Positions 1 through 8,003 of a DNA stretch of 64,000 bases are shown one piece after another. The DNA is from Terrabacter sp. MAHUQ-38. GTDB taxonomy: Bacteria > Actinomycetota > Actinomycetes > Actinomycetales > Dermatophilaceae. Where the stretch lies: the NCBI RefSeq assembly GCF_014518425.1, contig NZ_JACVCU010000007.1, positions 1-64,000 on the forward strand, in the 5' to 3' direction. Numbering within the stretch: position 1 is the stretch's first letter; every line of letters begins with the position of its first letter. The notes under the pieces are model-generated. The model ran no database searches. It worked only from the letters and a program-made list of their open reading frames with translations, and was not told the DNA's origin. The position numbers and the translations under genes are program-made.

Positions 1-1107
1 GAGACGCGGCTGCTGGACGAGGCGGTGCTGCCGGGGCTGGAGGCGGCGGTGCTGGCGCCGGCGCCGGATGGGTCGGTGGCTTCGCAGCGGTTGTTCGCGA
101 CGCGGCTGCGGCGGTGTGTGCGGTCGGCGGACGCGCGAGGTCTGGACGAGCGGCGGCGTTCCGCGGCGCGTCGGCGTACGGCGTATGGCCGGCTCGTCGA
201 GGACGGGATGGGCACGTTTACCGTCGTCGCGTCGGCGGAGCGGGTGGTCGGGGTGCTGGACCGGGCGGATGCGTTGGCGCGGGCCGCCCGGGCGGCGGGG
301 GACGGGCGCTCGTTGGAGCAGCTGCGTAGTGATGTGTTGTGCGACCTGGCCCTGTACGGCACCGTCCCGCCCGACACGCTCCCGGCGGAGGGCGACTCAC
401 GACCTGGTGCGTCACCGCCGGGCACTGTGACCGCCGGCCCCGGGACGTCCGGTGTGCCGCCGGTGTATGCGCGGCTGCTGGGGCAGGCGCCGGCGGCGGT
501 GGTTCGGATCGTGGTGCCGTTCGAGGTCGCGGCCGGGGTGTCCGACGCCGCGTGTGAGATCCCGGGCCACGGCTGGGTCACGGCGGGGCACGCGCGGTGG
601 ATCATGACCGCGGCCGGGTCGGTGTGGCAGCGGCTCGCGGTCGAGGTCGACTCCGGCCGGGCGTTGGAGCTCTCGACCGACTGTTATCGGCCGACGGCGG
701 CGATGGTCGCGCAGGTGCGCGCGGTGGACGGGGTGTGTCGGGCGCCGGGGTGTCAGGTGCCGGCGGAGCGGTGCGACCTGGACCACGTGGTGCCGTGGCC
801 GCGGGGTGAGACGCGTGTCTCGAACTTCGAGTCGCTGAGCCGGGTGTGCCACAACGGCAAGACCGCGGGGGCGTGGACGGTCGAGCGGGTCGAGGTTGAG
901 GGGCTGCGGTGGACCAGCCTCGCCGGCCGGGAGTACGTCACCTACCCGAGGGACTGGCGCGAAGCGCTACGCGATCCCGGCTCCAGCCCGCGACACACGA
1001 CACCCCGAGGAACACCTGACGACTCGCCCGGCGACCCGCCGGACCATGGGGCAGCGCGCGACGGCACGACTCGGGGCGAGCCCTCGGAGGATCCGCCACC
1101 CTTCTGA
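1..1107 (+). CDS. DUF222 / HNH endonuclease domain protein (13E12-type), 5' truncated by window edge
   Basis: The frame is already open at base 1, so the true start lies upstream of the window. The visible part carries the N-terminal DUF222-like helical region and a C-terminal HNH nuclease module: a zinc-type Cys-X4-Cys pair (codons near 736 and 751), then an LDHVVPW segment (about 778-798) with the HNH histidine, and a later CHNGK motif (about 850). The family is abundant, repeated and fast-evolving in actinobacteria (the 13E12 repeats of mycobacteria). Its cellular role is not established. The tail after the HNH domain (from about 990) is Pro/Asp/Arg-rich and looks disordered. No inteins or insertion-sequence ends are visible next to it. 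Family call is firm; nuclease activity is inferred. Confidence 0.85.
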   Translation, partial: ETRLLDEAVLPGLEAAVLAPAPDGSVASQRLFATRLRRCVRSADARGLDERRRSAARRRTAYGRLVEDGMGTFTVVASAERVVGVLDRADALARAARAAGDGRSLEQLRSDVLCDLALYGTVPPDTLPAEGDSRPGASPPGTVTAGPGTSGVPPVYARLLGQAPAAVVRIVVPFEVAAGVSDAACEIPGHGWVTAGHARWIMTAAGSVWQRLAVEVDSGRALELSTDCYRPTAAMVAQVRAVDGVCRAPGCQVPAERCDLDHVVPWPRGETRVSNFESLSRVCHNGKTAGAWTVERVEVEGLRWTSLAGREYVTYPRDWREALRDPGSSPRHTTPRGTPDDSPGDPPDHGAARDGTTRGEPSEDPPPF

Positions 1108-1244
1108 CGAAGCAGGGGTCTTGCGCGGAGCAGCTGCGCATCCCTAGCATCAGGCCGCCGCGGCTCACGCGCGCATGAGCAACAGGGGAGTCCACATGCG
1201 CGCGAGTCGGTGGACGTTGTGACCGCGCCACCCGGCATACGGGG

Positions 1245-1946
1245 TCAGTGGCGCTTGCGGCCGATCTCGACGATGCGCCAACCGCGCTCGCGGGCCAGCT
1301 CGCGCAGCTCCCGGTCCGGGTTGACGGCCACAGCCGTGCCGACCCGCTCCATCATGGGCAGGTCGCTGATCGAGTCGCTGTAGGCGGTGCTGCGCGCGAG
1401 GTCGTAGCCGCGCTCGGCGGCGAGCTTCTCGATCTCGATCACCTTGCCTGCGCCGTAACAGAACTCGCCCGCGAGATGACCGGTGTAGCAGCCCTGCTCG
1501 TCCAGCTCGCTTCGGGTGGCGACGGCACCCTCGAGCCCGAGCGCCGCCGCGATGCGGCTCACGAGCTCGATGGGGGAGGCCGACACGACGATCCGGTCCT
1601 GACCCAGCGCCCGCGCGTCGGACAGCAGCGTCATCGACGCGGGGATCGCCTTGCGCACGATGCCGGGCACGATCGCGTCGGTGAGGTGGATGATGTCGGA
1701 CTGCCTGATGCCGGCGACGGCCCTGAGGATGCGTTCGCGCAGTGCCTCGGAGCCCTCGTCGGTGGATCCCTTGCGGTGGAAGGAGATCGCGTTGACGGTG
1801 TCCTTGACGAGGTCACGCCACGGCACGTGACCGCCACGGAACGCGGCGATCGCGAGCGGGTAGTTGGCGGATCCCCGGATGAGCGTGCGGTCGAGGTCGA
1901 AGAACGCGGCCGTCGGCGCGGGTCGTGCCTCCGCCTCAGCCGACAC
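1245..1946 (-). CDS. HAD-IB family hydrolase (SerB-like phosphatase)
   Basis: This predicted cytoplasmic phosphatase has haloacid dehalogenase motif I FFDLDRT (nucleophile and acid Asp17/Asp19), motif II around VVSASP, a GKVIEIEK segment supplying the conserved Lys, and motif IV SDSISDLPM with the Mg-binding acidic residues. Length (233 aa) fits the HAD-IB subfamily, which includes phosphoserine phosphatases and lysophospholipid-type phosphatases; substrate cannot be read from sequence. I chose the GTG at 1946 because translation further upstream runs antisense-like through the desaturase C terminus with an Arg/Ser-rich non-protein composition. The start overlaps the last 11 bp of the desaturase gene, so it is probably translated as the third gene of the reductase-desaturase-HAD unit. 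Confidence 0.85.
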   Translation of the reverse strand: MSAEAEARPAPTAAFFDLDRTLIRGSANYPLAIAAFRGGHVPWRDLVKDTVNAISFHRKGSTDEGSEALRERILRAVAGIRQSDIIHLTDAIVPGIVRKAIPASMTLLSDARALGQDRIVVSASPIELVSRIAAALGLEGAVATRSELDEQGCYTGHLAGEFCYGAGKVIEIEKLAAERGYDLARSTAYSDSISDLPMMERVGTAVAVNPDRELRELARERGWRIVEIGRKRH

Positions 1947-3213
1947 TGGCCACCATCGGCAGGGCGGAGCGCCGCGGCGGGACCGGGGCATTGACGGCGT
2001 GGGCGGCGTTCTTCGGCAGCGGGCGCGGACGGTTCGGCAGGGCGAGGCGGAACACCTTGGCCCACGCCTGGTAGACCTGCTTGGGCATCGGGCCGGTCGT
2101 GTACGGCAGGCCGTAGCGCTGGCAGATCTCGCGCATCTCGACCGCGACCTCGGCATAGCGGTTGCTCGGCAGGTCAGGGAAGCAGTGGTGCTCGATCTGG
2201 TGGCTCAGGTTGCCGGTCATGATGTGCATGAGCTTGCTGCCGGAGATGTTGGCCGAGCCGAGCATCTGGCGGATGTACCAGTCGCCACGGGTCTCACCCT
2301 CGATCTCCTCCTCGGTGAACGTGTCGACACCGTCGGGGAAGTGGCCGCAGAAGATGACCGAGTGGGCCCAGACGTTGCGGATCGCGTTGGCGGTGAAGGT
2401 GCCGATGAGCGCCTGCTTGCCCGAGCCGAACGGCATGGCGGCGAGCGGCGTCGCGGCGTAGTCCTTGGTGAACTGGCGTACGACCTTGCGGCCGACGGCC
2501 TTGAGGTCACGCTTGAGGTCGTCCTTGGACTTCTCGCCGTCCTTGACCGCCTCGAGCTCGAGGTCGTAGATGGCGATGCCCCACTCGAAGAACGGCGCGA
2601 GGATCAGGTTGATGGCGGGGTTGAGGATGTTGAAGGGTCGCCACGGCTGGTCCTCGGCCATGCGCAGCGTCGAGTAGCCCACGTCCTTGTCCTTGCCCAG
2701 CACGTTGGTCCACGTGTGGTGCAGGTCGTTGTGGGTGTGCTTCCACGCGGCCGCGGGCGTGACGAAGTCCCACTCCCACGTCGTCGAGTGGATGTCGGGG
2801 TCGCGCATCCAGTCCCACTGGCCGTGCAGGACGTTGTGGCCGATCTCCATGTTCTCGAGGATCTTCGCGACCGAGAGCATCGCCGTGCCGGCGACGAAGG
2901 CGGACTTCTTCTTCGAAAGGAGCAGGGTCGCGCGGCCGACCACCTCGAGGGTGCGCTGGATGCGGATGACGCGTCGGATGTAGGCCGCGTCCTTGGCCCC
3001 GCGCGTCGAGATGATGCGGTCGCGCAGGGCATCGAGCTCCCGGCCGAGGCGCTCCACGTCGGCGTCGGTCAGGTGCGCGGCCGCGCTCGGGCGGTGGGCG
3101 GGTCCGCCCGTCGCCGCGAGGATCGGCTTCTTGGGCCGGATCGTCGTGGCGGCGCCGTCGACGGTGCCGACGCGGGTGGGCGTCGTCGTGGGTCGGTTCG
3201 TGGTGGCGGTCAT
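1936..3213 (-). CDS. Membrane acyl-CoA/acyl-lipid fatty acid desaturase, DesA3-like
   Basis: This is a diiron membrane desaturase of 425 aa. The three histidine boxes are clear: H126-N-V-L-H130, H161-N-D-L-H165-H166, and H338-Q-I-E-H342-H343. The HQIEHH form and the neighbouring reductase match the mycobacterial DesA3 (Rv3229c)/Rv3230c stearoyl-CoA delta-9 desaturase pair, so oleate-type monounsaturated acyl formation at the membrane is the likely job; regiospecificity is inferred. The ATG at 3213 is preceded by AGAAGGGA at good spacing. Only 13 bp separate it from the upstream reductase, and its 3' end overlaps the HAD phosphatase. Hydrophobic segments lie around residues 100-120, 200-215 and 275-290. 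Confidence 0.93.
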   Translation of the reverse strand: MTATTNRPTTTPTRVGTVDGAATTIRPKKPILAATGGPAHRPSAAAHLTDADVERLGRELDALRDRIISTRGAKDAAYIRRVIRIQRTLEVVGRATLLLSKKKSAFVAGTAMLSVAKILENMEIGHNVLHGQWDWMRDPDIHSTTWEWDFVTPAAAWKHTHNDLHHTWTNVLGKDKDVGYSTLRMAEDQPWRPFNILNPAINLILAPFFEWGIAIYDLELEAVKDGEKSKDDLKRDLKAVGRKVVRQFTKDYAATPLAAMPFGSGKQALIGTFTANAIRNVWAHSVIFCGHFPDGVDTFTEEEIEGETRGDWYIRQMLGSANISGSKLMHIMTGNLSHQIEHHCFPDLPSNRYAEVAVEMREICQRYGLPYTTGPMPKQVYQAWAKVFRLALPNRPRPLPKNAAHAVNAPVPPRRSALPMVASVG

Positions 3214-3226
3214 GGTGGTTCCCTTC

Positions 3227-4306
3227 TCAGATGTCCAGGTGGACGGGTCCGGCGGCCGCGTTGACGCAGGTCTGGATGAGCTCACCCTCGTCGCCGTGCA
3301 CCTCACCGGTGCGCAGGTCGCGGACCTTGCCGGCCACGAGGGGTGTGAGGCAGCTGCGGCAGATGCCCATGCGGCATCCACTCGGCATGACGACCCCGCA
3401 GTCCTCGCCGGCGTCGAGGAGGGGCACGTCGCCACCGACCTCGACCTCCTTGTCGCTCTTCTCGAACGTCACGAGGCCGCCTTCGCCGCCGACGCCGTCG
3501 AGCAGCACAGGGGCGAAGCGTTCGATGGTCAGGGCGGGCGCGTCGCCGACGGCGCCGTCCGCGCCCTCGCGCTGCCACAGCTCGGTGGCGGCGTCGAGGA
3601 AGTCAGTGGGACCGCAGGCGTATGCCGCCCGCTCGCGCCAGTCGGGACACAGGGTCTCGAGGTCGGCGACGCCGGAGAGGTCGAGGCGTCGGCCGCCTTC
3701 CTCGCGGGTGAACCAGTGGCGGACCTGCAGGCCCGGGAACTGGTCGGCGAGCTCGAGCAGCTCGTCGTGGAAGAGGGCGTCACCGCGGGTTCGCGCGGAG
3801 TGGATGAGCACGACGTCGGCATCGGGACGACGGGGGACGAGCGTGCGGATCATCGACATGACCGGCGTCAGTCCGCTGCCGGCCGTCAGCATGAGGAGAG
3901 GACGGGGGTGCTCGGGGAGCACGAAGTCGCCCTGCGGGGTGTCGAGGAAGAGGACGTCGCCCACCTTGGTGTCGCGGGCGAGCGCCGTCGACACGAAGCC
4001 GATGGCGGTGACGGTGACGGCGGGGTCGTGGCCCACCGCGGCCGACAGCGAGTAGCTGCGCCACTGGCGCACGCCGTCGATCTCGACGCCGATGCGGGCC
4101 CACTGCCCGGCCGCGTGCTGGTTCCAGCCGCGTCCGGGGCGGAAATGGATCGTCGTCGAGTCGGGCGTCTCGCGGACGACCTTCGTGACGACGCCGCGCA
4201 GCTGTCGCGAGGACACGAGCGGGTTGACCAGACCGAGGAAGTCCTCGGGCGTGCGCGGGGTCGTCAGGATCGACGCCACACGCCGTAGAGCTCTGATCTG
4301 GACCAT
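3227..4306 (-). CDS. Ferredoxin reductase-type oxidoreductase (FAD, NAD(P)H, [2Fe-2S]) for the desaturase
   Basis: The 359-aa protein has a flavin-binding barrel with an R-S-Y-S-L motif (about residue 83), an NAD(P)-binding half containing LMLTAGSGLTP, and a C-terminal plant-type ferredoxin domain whose cluster ligands read C311-X4-C316-X2-C319-X27-C347. Known homologues (Rv3230c) pass electrons from NADPH to DesA3, and the 13-bp spacing to the desaturase supports that role. The ATG at 4306 is the first plausible start; an AAGG stretch lies almost directly before it, so the start is not certain. The divergent PucR-type regulator begins 100 bp away and may control the pair. Confidence 0.92.
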   Translation of the reverse strand: MVQIRALRRVASILTTPRTPEDFLGLVNPLVSSRQLRGVVTKVVRETPDSTTIHFRPGRGWNQHAAGQWARIGVEIDGVRQWRSYSLSAAVGHDPAVTVTAIGFVSTALARDTKVGDVLFLDTPQGDFVLPEHPRPLLMLTAGSGLTPVMSMIRTLVPRRPDADVVLIHSARTRGDALFHDELLELADQFPGLQVRHWFTREEGGRRLDLSGVADLETLCPDWRERAAYACGPTDFLDAATELWQREGADGAVGDAPALTIERFAPVLLDGVGGEGGLVTFEKSDKEVEVGGDVPLLDAGEDCGVVMPSGCRMGICRSCLTPLVAGKVRDLRTGEVHGDEGELIQTCVNAAAGPVHLDI

Positions 4307-4406
4307 ACCTTCTATGTTCCCCGCTGGAGGGCGTTTGTATCTTGGGGCAGCGCGTACTCTTTGGAGCAAGAAACTATCGCGTCACGACAAAACTGAGGAG
4401 GTCGAA

Positions 4407-5597
4407 GTGGTGCACACCACGTCCGACCCGCCGTGGTTGTCTCTACCCGCCGAAGTGACGACCGTGCTACGGCCCGTCGTCGGCGACATCGTCGAGGCGA
4501 TCGTCGAGGGTATCCCTCGGGACGTGCCGGTCTATGCGATGCCCATGGAGGGCCGTTTCGGGCAGGGCGTCAGGCGCGGAGTGAGCATCGCGCTCAACCG
4601 GTTCCTCGACCTGCCGGGGACTCGTCTTCCCGCGCTGTCCGAGGACGGCAAATGGGTCTACGAGAACCTCGGACGTGGCGAGGTGCGCTCCGGGCGCAGC
4701 CTCGAGTCGCTGCTCGCCGCGTACCGCTACGGCGCGCGCGTCACCTTCCGGGCCATCTCGCGCACCATCGACGTCTCGCAGCTGCCGCCCGACGCGCTCC
4801 TCGCGCTCGGCGAGTCGCTCTTCGCGTACATCGACGAGCTGTCGGCGGCGAGCGCGCAGGGCTACGCCCAGGAGCAGTCCGAGCGGGCGGGGGAGCAGCT
4901 TCGCCTGCGCGGCGAGCTGCTCGAGATGATCCTGCGCGGCGACTCGAGCGACGGTGGCGTCGCTCGGCTCGCGGCCGCGGTCGGATGGACCCTGCCCGAG
5001 GTCGTCGTCGTGGCCCTCGTGCCGTTCCCGCACGTCGACGGTCTGCGCGGCGCCCTCGGTCCCGACGGGCTCGTGGCCGAGCGCGGGACCGACGTCGTCG
5101 TCGTCTTCCCGTTCGTGAACCGCAAGCCGCGGCGGCGCGACCTCGAGCGCGCGCTGCGGGGCCGCCGCGCCATCGTCGGACCGCCACGCTCGTGGCAGCA
5201 GGCGAGCGAGTCTCTCCACCTCGCGACGTCGGCCGGCGCGCACGGCGTCGGGCCGGGCCCCGATGAGCCGCACGTCAACGCGAAGCCCGTGTGGGTCGAG
5301 GAGCACCTCGCCGAGCTCGTCGTGCACGCCGAGCCGCTCGCCACCGACGACCTCGCCCGCACCCGGCTCGCGCCCCTGGAGGGGCTGCGTCCGGCCGTGC
5401 GGGAGCGGCTCACCGAGACCCTCTTCTCGTGGCTGCGTCACCAAGGCCAACGGGCACCGATCGCCGAAGAGCTCTTCGTGCACCAGCAGACGGTCGGCTA
5501 CCGAGTCGCGCAGCTCAAAGACCTCTTCGGCGACGCCCTCGACGACCCCGAGGTGCGGTTCGAGCTGGAGCTCGTGCTGCGCGCCGGCCGCCGCTGA
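4407..5597 (+). CDS. PucR-family transcriptional regulator with C-terminal HTH
   Basis: The C-terminal 70 residues (WLRHQGQRAPIAEELFVHQQ followed by TVGYRVAQLKDLFG) are the HTH_30 DNA-binding domain of PucR/CdaR-type regulators. The N-terminal two thirds form the usual helical sensory/GGDEF-like region without recognisable catalytic residues. GAGGAGG ends at 4401, serving GTG at 4407 (5-nt spacing) or GTG at 4410 (8-nt spacing); 4407 is given. It is divergent from the ferredoxin reductase-desaturase genes, with a 100-bp shared control region, so regulation of unsaturated fatty acid synthesis is a reasonable guess. No ligand can be proposed from sequence. Confidence 0.88.
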   Translation: MVHTTSDPPWLSLPAEVTTVLRPVVGDIVEAIVEGIPRDVPVYAMPMEGRFGQGVRRGVSIALNRFLDLPGTRLPALSEDGKWVYENLGRGEVRSGRSLESLLAAYRYGARVTFRAISRTIDVSQLPPDALLALGESLFAYIDELSAASAQGYAQEQSERAGEQLRLRGELLEMILRGDSSDGGVARLAAAVGWTLPEVVVVALVPFPHVDGLRGALGPDGLVAERGTDVVVVFPFVNRKPRRRDLERALRGRRAIVGPPRSWQQASESLHLATSAGAHGVGPGPDEPHVNAKPVWVEEHLAELVVHAEPLATDDLARTRLAPLEGLRPAVRERLTETLFSWLRHQGQRAPIAEELFVHQQTVGYRVAQLKDLFGDALDDPEVRFELELVLRAGRR

Positions 5598-5629
5598 CCG
5601 TCTGCCGTCCGGACGGCATACGCCCTCGG

Positions 5630-6586
5630 TCAGAGGGTGCGGACCGGAGAGCCGTCGAGGTATGCCGTCACGTCCTCGACGACGCCCGTGAAGAACGTCG
5701 CGTAGGCGTCCTGCGTGACGTAGCCGAGGTGCGGCGTCAGCAGCGTGCGGGGCGCGCGGCGCAGGGGGTGGCGGGCCGGCAGCGGCTCCTCGTCGAAGAC
5801 GTCGAGCCCGACGCCGTCCAGGTGGCCGCTGTCGAGAGCGGCGAGGAGGGCCCGCTCTTCGACGATCGGCCCACGAGAGGTGTTGACGAGCAGCGCATCG
5901 GGGCGCATCAGGCCGAGCTCGCGCTCACCGATGAGGCCGCGCGTCCCCTCTGCGAGGACGAGGTGGATCGAGACGACGTCGGAGGTCGAGAGGACCTCGT
6001 CGAGGGAGGCGGCGCGAGCGCCCGCATCGGCGGCTCGCTCAGACGTCAGGCTCCGGCTCCACGCGACGACGTCCATGCCGAACGCGCGTCCGACGGCGGC
6101 GACCTGGGTGCCGATGCGCCCGAGCCCGACCAGGCCGAGCGTGTGCCCCGCGAGGTCGCGCCCGACCGTGGTCTGCCACCCGCCGTCGCGTACCGCCGTC
6201 GTCTCCGTGACGAGGTGACGTGCCAGCCCGAGCACGAGCGCCCAGGTCAGCTCGGCCGGGGCGCTCGACAGGCTGTCGGTGCCGCAGACCGTGATGCCGG
6301 CCTCGGCGGCGGCGCCGGTGTCGATGCTCGGGTTGCGCCGGCCTGTCGTGACCACGAGCCGCAGCCGGGGCAGGCGGGTCAGGACCTCGCGGGGCAGCGG
6401 CGTGCGCTCGCGCATCACGACGACGGCGTCGTAGGGCTCGAGTCGGTCGACGAGCGCCGCCGGCTCGCTCACGTGGTCACGGAACACGTCGACCGTGCTC
6501 GGGGAGGTCGAGTGGTCGGTCACCGGCGACCAGTCGGCGCTGGTCAGGGCCACGCCCTGGTAGTCGTCGAGCACCGCGATCCGCAC
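5630..6586 (-). CDS. D-2-hydroxyacid dehydrogenase (NAD-dependent)
   Basis: A 318-aa oxidoreductase of the D-isomer-specific 2-hydroxyacid dehydrogenase family. The nucleotide-binding domain shows LGLVGLGRIG, and the catalytic triad is readable as Arg in NTSRGPI, Glu in DVFDEEPL and His in LTPHLGY. The family reduces 2-keto acids or oxidises phosphoglycerate-type substrates; the specific substrate is unknown. There is no ACT domain, so it is not a full SerA. The GTG start at 6586 has no Shine-Dalgarno, but TAGGGT lies exactly 6 nt upstream, fitting a leaderless transcript. It is convergent with the PucR gene 32 bp away. Confidence 0.92.
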   Translation of the reverse strand: MRIAVLDDYQGVALTSADWSPVTDHSTSPSTVDVFRDHVSEPAALVDRLEPYDAVVVMRERTPLPREVLTRLPRLRLVVTTGRRNPSIDTGAAAEAGITVCGTDSLSSAPAELTWALVLGLARHLVTETTAVRDGGWQTTVGRDLAGHTLGLVGLGRIGTQVAAVGRAFGMDVVAWSRSLTSERAADAGARAASLDEVLSTSDVVSIHLVLAEGTRGLIGERELGLMRPDALLVNTSRGPIVEERALLAALDSGHLDGVGLDVFDEEPLPARHPLRRAPRTLLTPHLGYVTQDAYATFFTGVVEDVTAYLDGSPVRTL

Positions 6587-6617
6587 GGGACCACCCTAGG
6601 AGAGCGCGGTGAACGCG

Positions 6618-6651
6618 AGAAGCGCCGCTCTCAGCTGAGAGCGGCGCTTCT
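6618..6651 (-). terminator. Perfect hairpin downstream of the tRNA operon
   Basis: A 15-bp perfect inverted repeat (AGAAGCGCCGCTCTC / GAGAGCGGCGCTTCT) with AGCT between the arms sits 9 bp past the 3' end of tRNA-Asp in the direction of tRNA transcription. There is no U-tract, which is common for actinobacterial terminators. It also lies 31 bp before the start of the dehydrogenase, so it would insulate that gene from tRNA read-through. Confidence 0.75.
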
Positions 6652-6659
6652 GTGTGAAG

Positions 6660-6733
6660 CGACCCCGACCGGGCTCGAACCGGCGACCTCCGCCGTGACA
6701 GGGCGGCGCGCTAACCAACTGCGCTACGGGGCC
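6660..6733 (-). tRNA. tRNA-Asp (anticodon GTC)
   Basis: Reading the minus strand gives a 74-nt cloverleaf without encoded CCA. The acceptor arms GGCCCCG and CGGGGTC pair (one G-U), the T arm contains GTTCGAGC, and the anticodon loop is CTGTCAC with GTC at the anticodon position. The discriminator base is G, as expected for tRNA-Asp. It follows tRNA-Glu by 32 bp and is probably cotranscribed. Confidence 0.95.
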
Positions 6734-6765
6734 TTACTGGGTGGTGCGTGTGGAACTGTACTGCG

Positions 6766-6838
6766 TATCCCCAACGGGATTCGAACCCGTGCTGCCGCCG
6801 TGAAAGGGCGGAGTCCTAGGCCGCTAGACGATGGGGAC
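6766..6838 (-). tRNA. tRNA-Glu (anticodon TTC)
   Basis: The minus strand gives a 73-nt cloverleaf without CCA: acceptor arms GTCCCCA and TGGGGAT, T loop GTTCGAAT, anticodon loop CTTTCAC with TTC in the anticodon position, discriminator A. It is the promoter-proximal gene of a two-tRNA operon. Confidence 0.95.
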
Positions 6839-6867
6839 CTGCCCGACCTATCCGTTGGGACGTCGAA

Positions 6868-6896
6868 ACTATAGGGGAGTTTCCGGCACCGGCCAA
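6868..6896 (-). promoter_or_regulatory. Sigma-70-type promoter of the tRNA-Glu/tRNA-Asp operon
   Basis: On the minus strand TTGGCC (6891-6896) and TATAGT (6868-6873) are separated by exactly 17 bp. The predicted start site falls about 25 bp before mature tRNA-Glu. TATAGT is close to consensus and unusually AT-rich for this region. Confidence 0.7.
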
Positions 6897-6917
6897 ATCG
6901 GCTCGGACCCCTCCGGA

Positions 6918-7964
6918 TCAGCCCTTCGCCCACGCCCGCACGTCATCGACCGGCCACGTCGTGACGATGCGTTCGGCGGGGATGCCCAGGTGCTCCGCGC
7001 GCTCGCAACCGTAGGACTTCATGTCGAGCTGGCCGGGCGCATGGGCGTCGGAGTCGATGGTGAAGAGGCACCCGAGGTCGCGCGCCAGCTCGATGAGCTC
7101 GTCGGGCGGGTCACGCCGCTCGGGCCGCGAGTTGATCTCGACGGCGACGTCCTGCTCGAGGCAGGCCTTGAAGACCTTCTCGGCGTCGAACTGCGAGGGG
7201 GGTCGCTTGCCGCGGCCGCCGGTGACGAGCTGGCCCGTGCAGTGTGCGAGCACGTTGGTGCGCGGGTTGCGTACGGCGGCGACCATGCGCGGCGTCATCT
7301 CGAACGACGGCTGGCGCAGCTTCGAGTGGATGGACGCGGTGACGACGTCCAGCTGGTCGAGCATGTCGTCGTCCTGGTCGAGGGTGCCGTCCAGGTGGAT
7401 GTCGACCTCGATGCCCTTGAGCAGCGTGAACGCGTCGCCCAGGCTCGCGTTGATCGCGTCGACCCGCTTCAGCTGGTCGGCGAGGCGCTCGCGGGAGAGG
7501 CCGTTGGCCACCGTGAGGCGTGGGGAGTGGTCGGTCAGGGCCATCCACTCCTGGCCGAGCTGGACGGCGGCGAGGACCATCTCCTCGATGGGGCTGCCGC
7601 CGTCGCTCCAGTTGGAGTGAGTGTGCAGGTCACCGCGCAGGGCGGCGTACAGCTCCGCTCCCTCCCACGTCAGGGGCTCGCCCTGCTTCTCCTCGAGCGA
7701 CAGCAGGTACGCGGGGATCACGCCACGGACCGCCTGCGCGATGATCGCGGCGCTGGAGTCGCCGATTCCCTTGATCTGCTTGAGGGTTCCGTTGTCGACG
7801 CGCTCCTTCAGCTCGGCGTCGGAGATCAGGGTGATGGCCTCGATCGTTCGCCGGAAGGCGTCGATGCGGTAGCTGCTCTCGCGGCCCCGCTCCAGGAGGA
7901 AGCAGATGCGACGCAGGGCGTCGATCGGGCTGATCGGCGCCTGCGGGGGGCTCGGCTGCTGCAT
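6918..7964 (-). CDS. PHP-domain phosphoesterase with N-terminal helix-hairpin-helix region
   Basis: The 348-aa protein starts with a PolX-like helical/HhH segment (LKQIKGIGDSSA near residue 65), followed by a PHP metal-binding domain: DLHTH (H114, H116), LTDHS (D145, H146) and a C-terminal DSDAHAPGQ. Such stand-alone PHP proteins resemble the C-terminal nuclease half of PolX and histidinol-phosphatases; no polymerase domain is present here. A role in DNA repair or phosphate-ester hydrolysis is possible, but the substrate is not known. The ATG at 7964 has TAGGCT 7 nt upstream and no Shine-Dalgarno, again suggesting leaderless transcription. Confidence 0.88.
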   Translation of the reverse strand: MQQPSPPQAPISPIDALRRICFLLERGRESSYRIDAFRRTIEAITLISDAELKERVDNGTLKQIKGIGDSSAAIIAQAVRGVIPAYLLSLEEKQGEPLTWEGAELYAALRGDLHTHSNWSDGGSPIEEMVLAAVQLGQEWMALTDHSPRLTVANGLSRERLADQLKRVDAINASLGDAFTLLKGIEVDIHLDGTLDQDDDMLDQLDVVTASIHSKLRQPSFEMTPRMVAAVRNPRTNVLAHCTGQLVTGGRGKRPPSQFDAEKVFKACLEQDVAVEINSRPERRDPPDELIELARDLGCLFTIDSDAHAPGQLDMKSYGCERAEHLGIPAERIVTTWPVDDVRAWAKG

Positions 7965-8003
7965 GCCGGCCAGCCTAACCGCGGGCGCCGACCCGAGCCG
8001 GGC

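Noticed and set aside
1-1107. HNH protein as an intein or group I intron remnant
   Set aside because: The DUF222-HNH layout is a common stand-alone actinobacterial family; no splice-site residues or intron structure are visible.
5602-5617. Palindrome TGCCGTCCGGACGGCA between the PucR and dehydrogenase genes as a terminator
   Set aside because: It has no loop and only a short effective stem; possible weak bidirectional terminator, but not strong enough to list.
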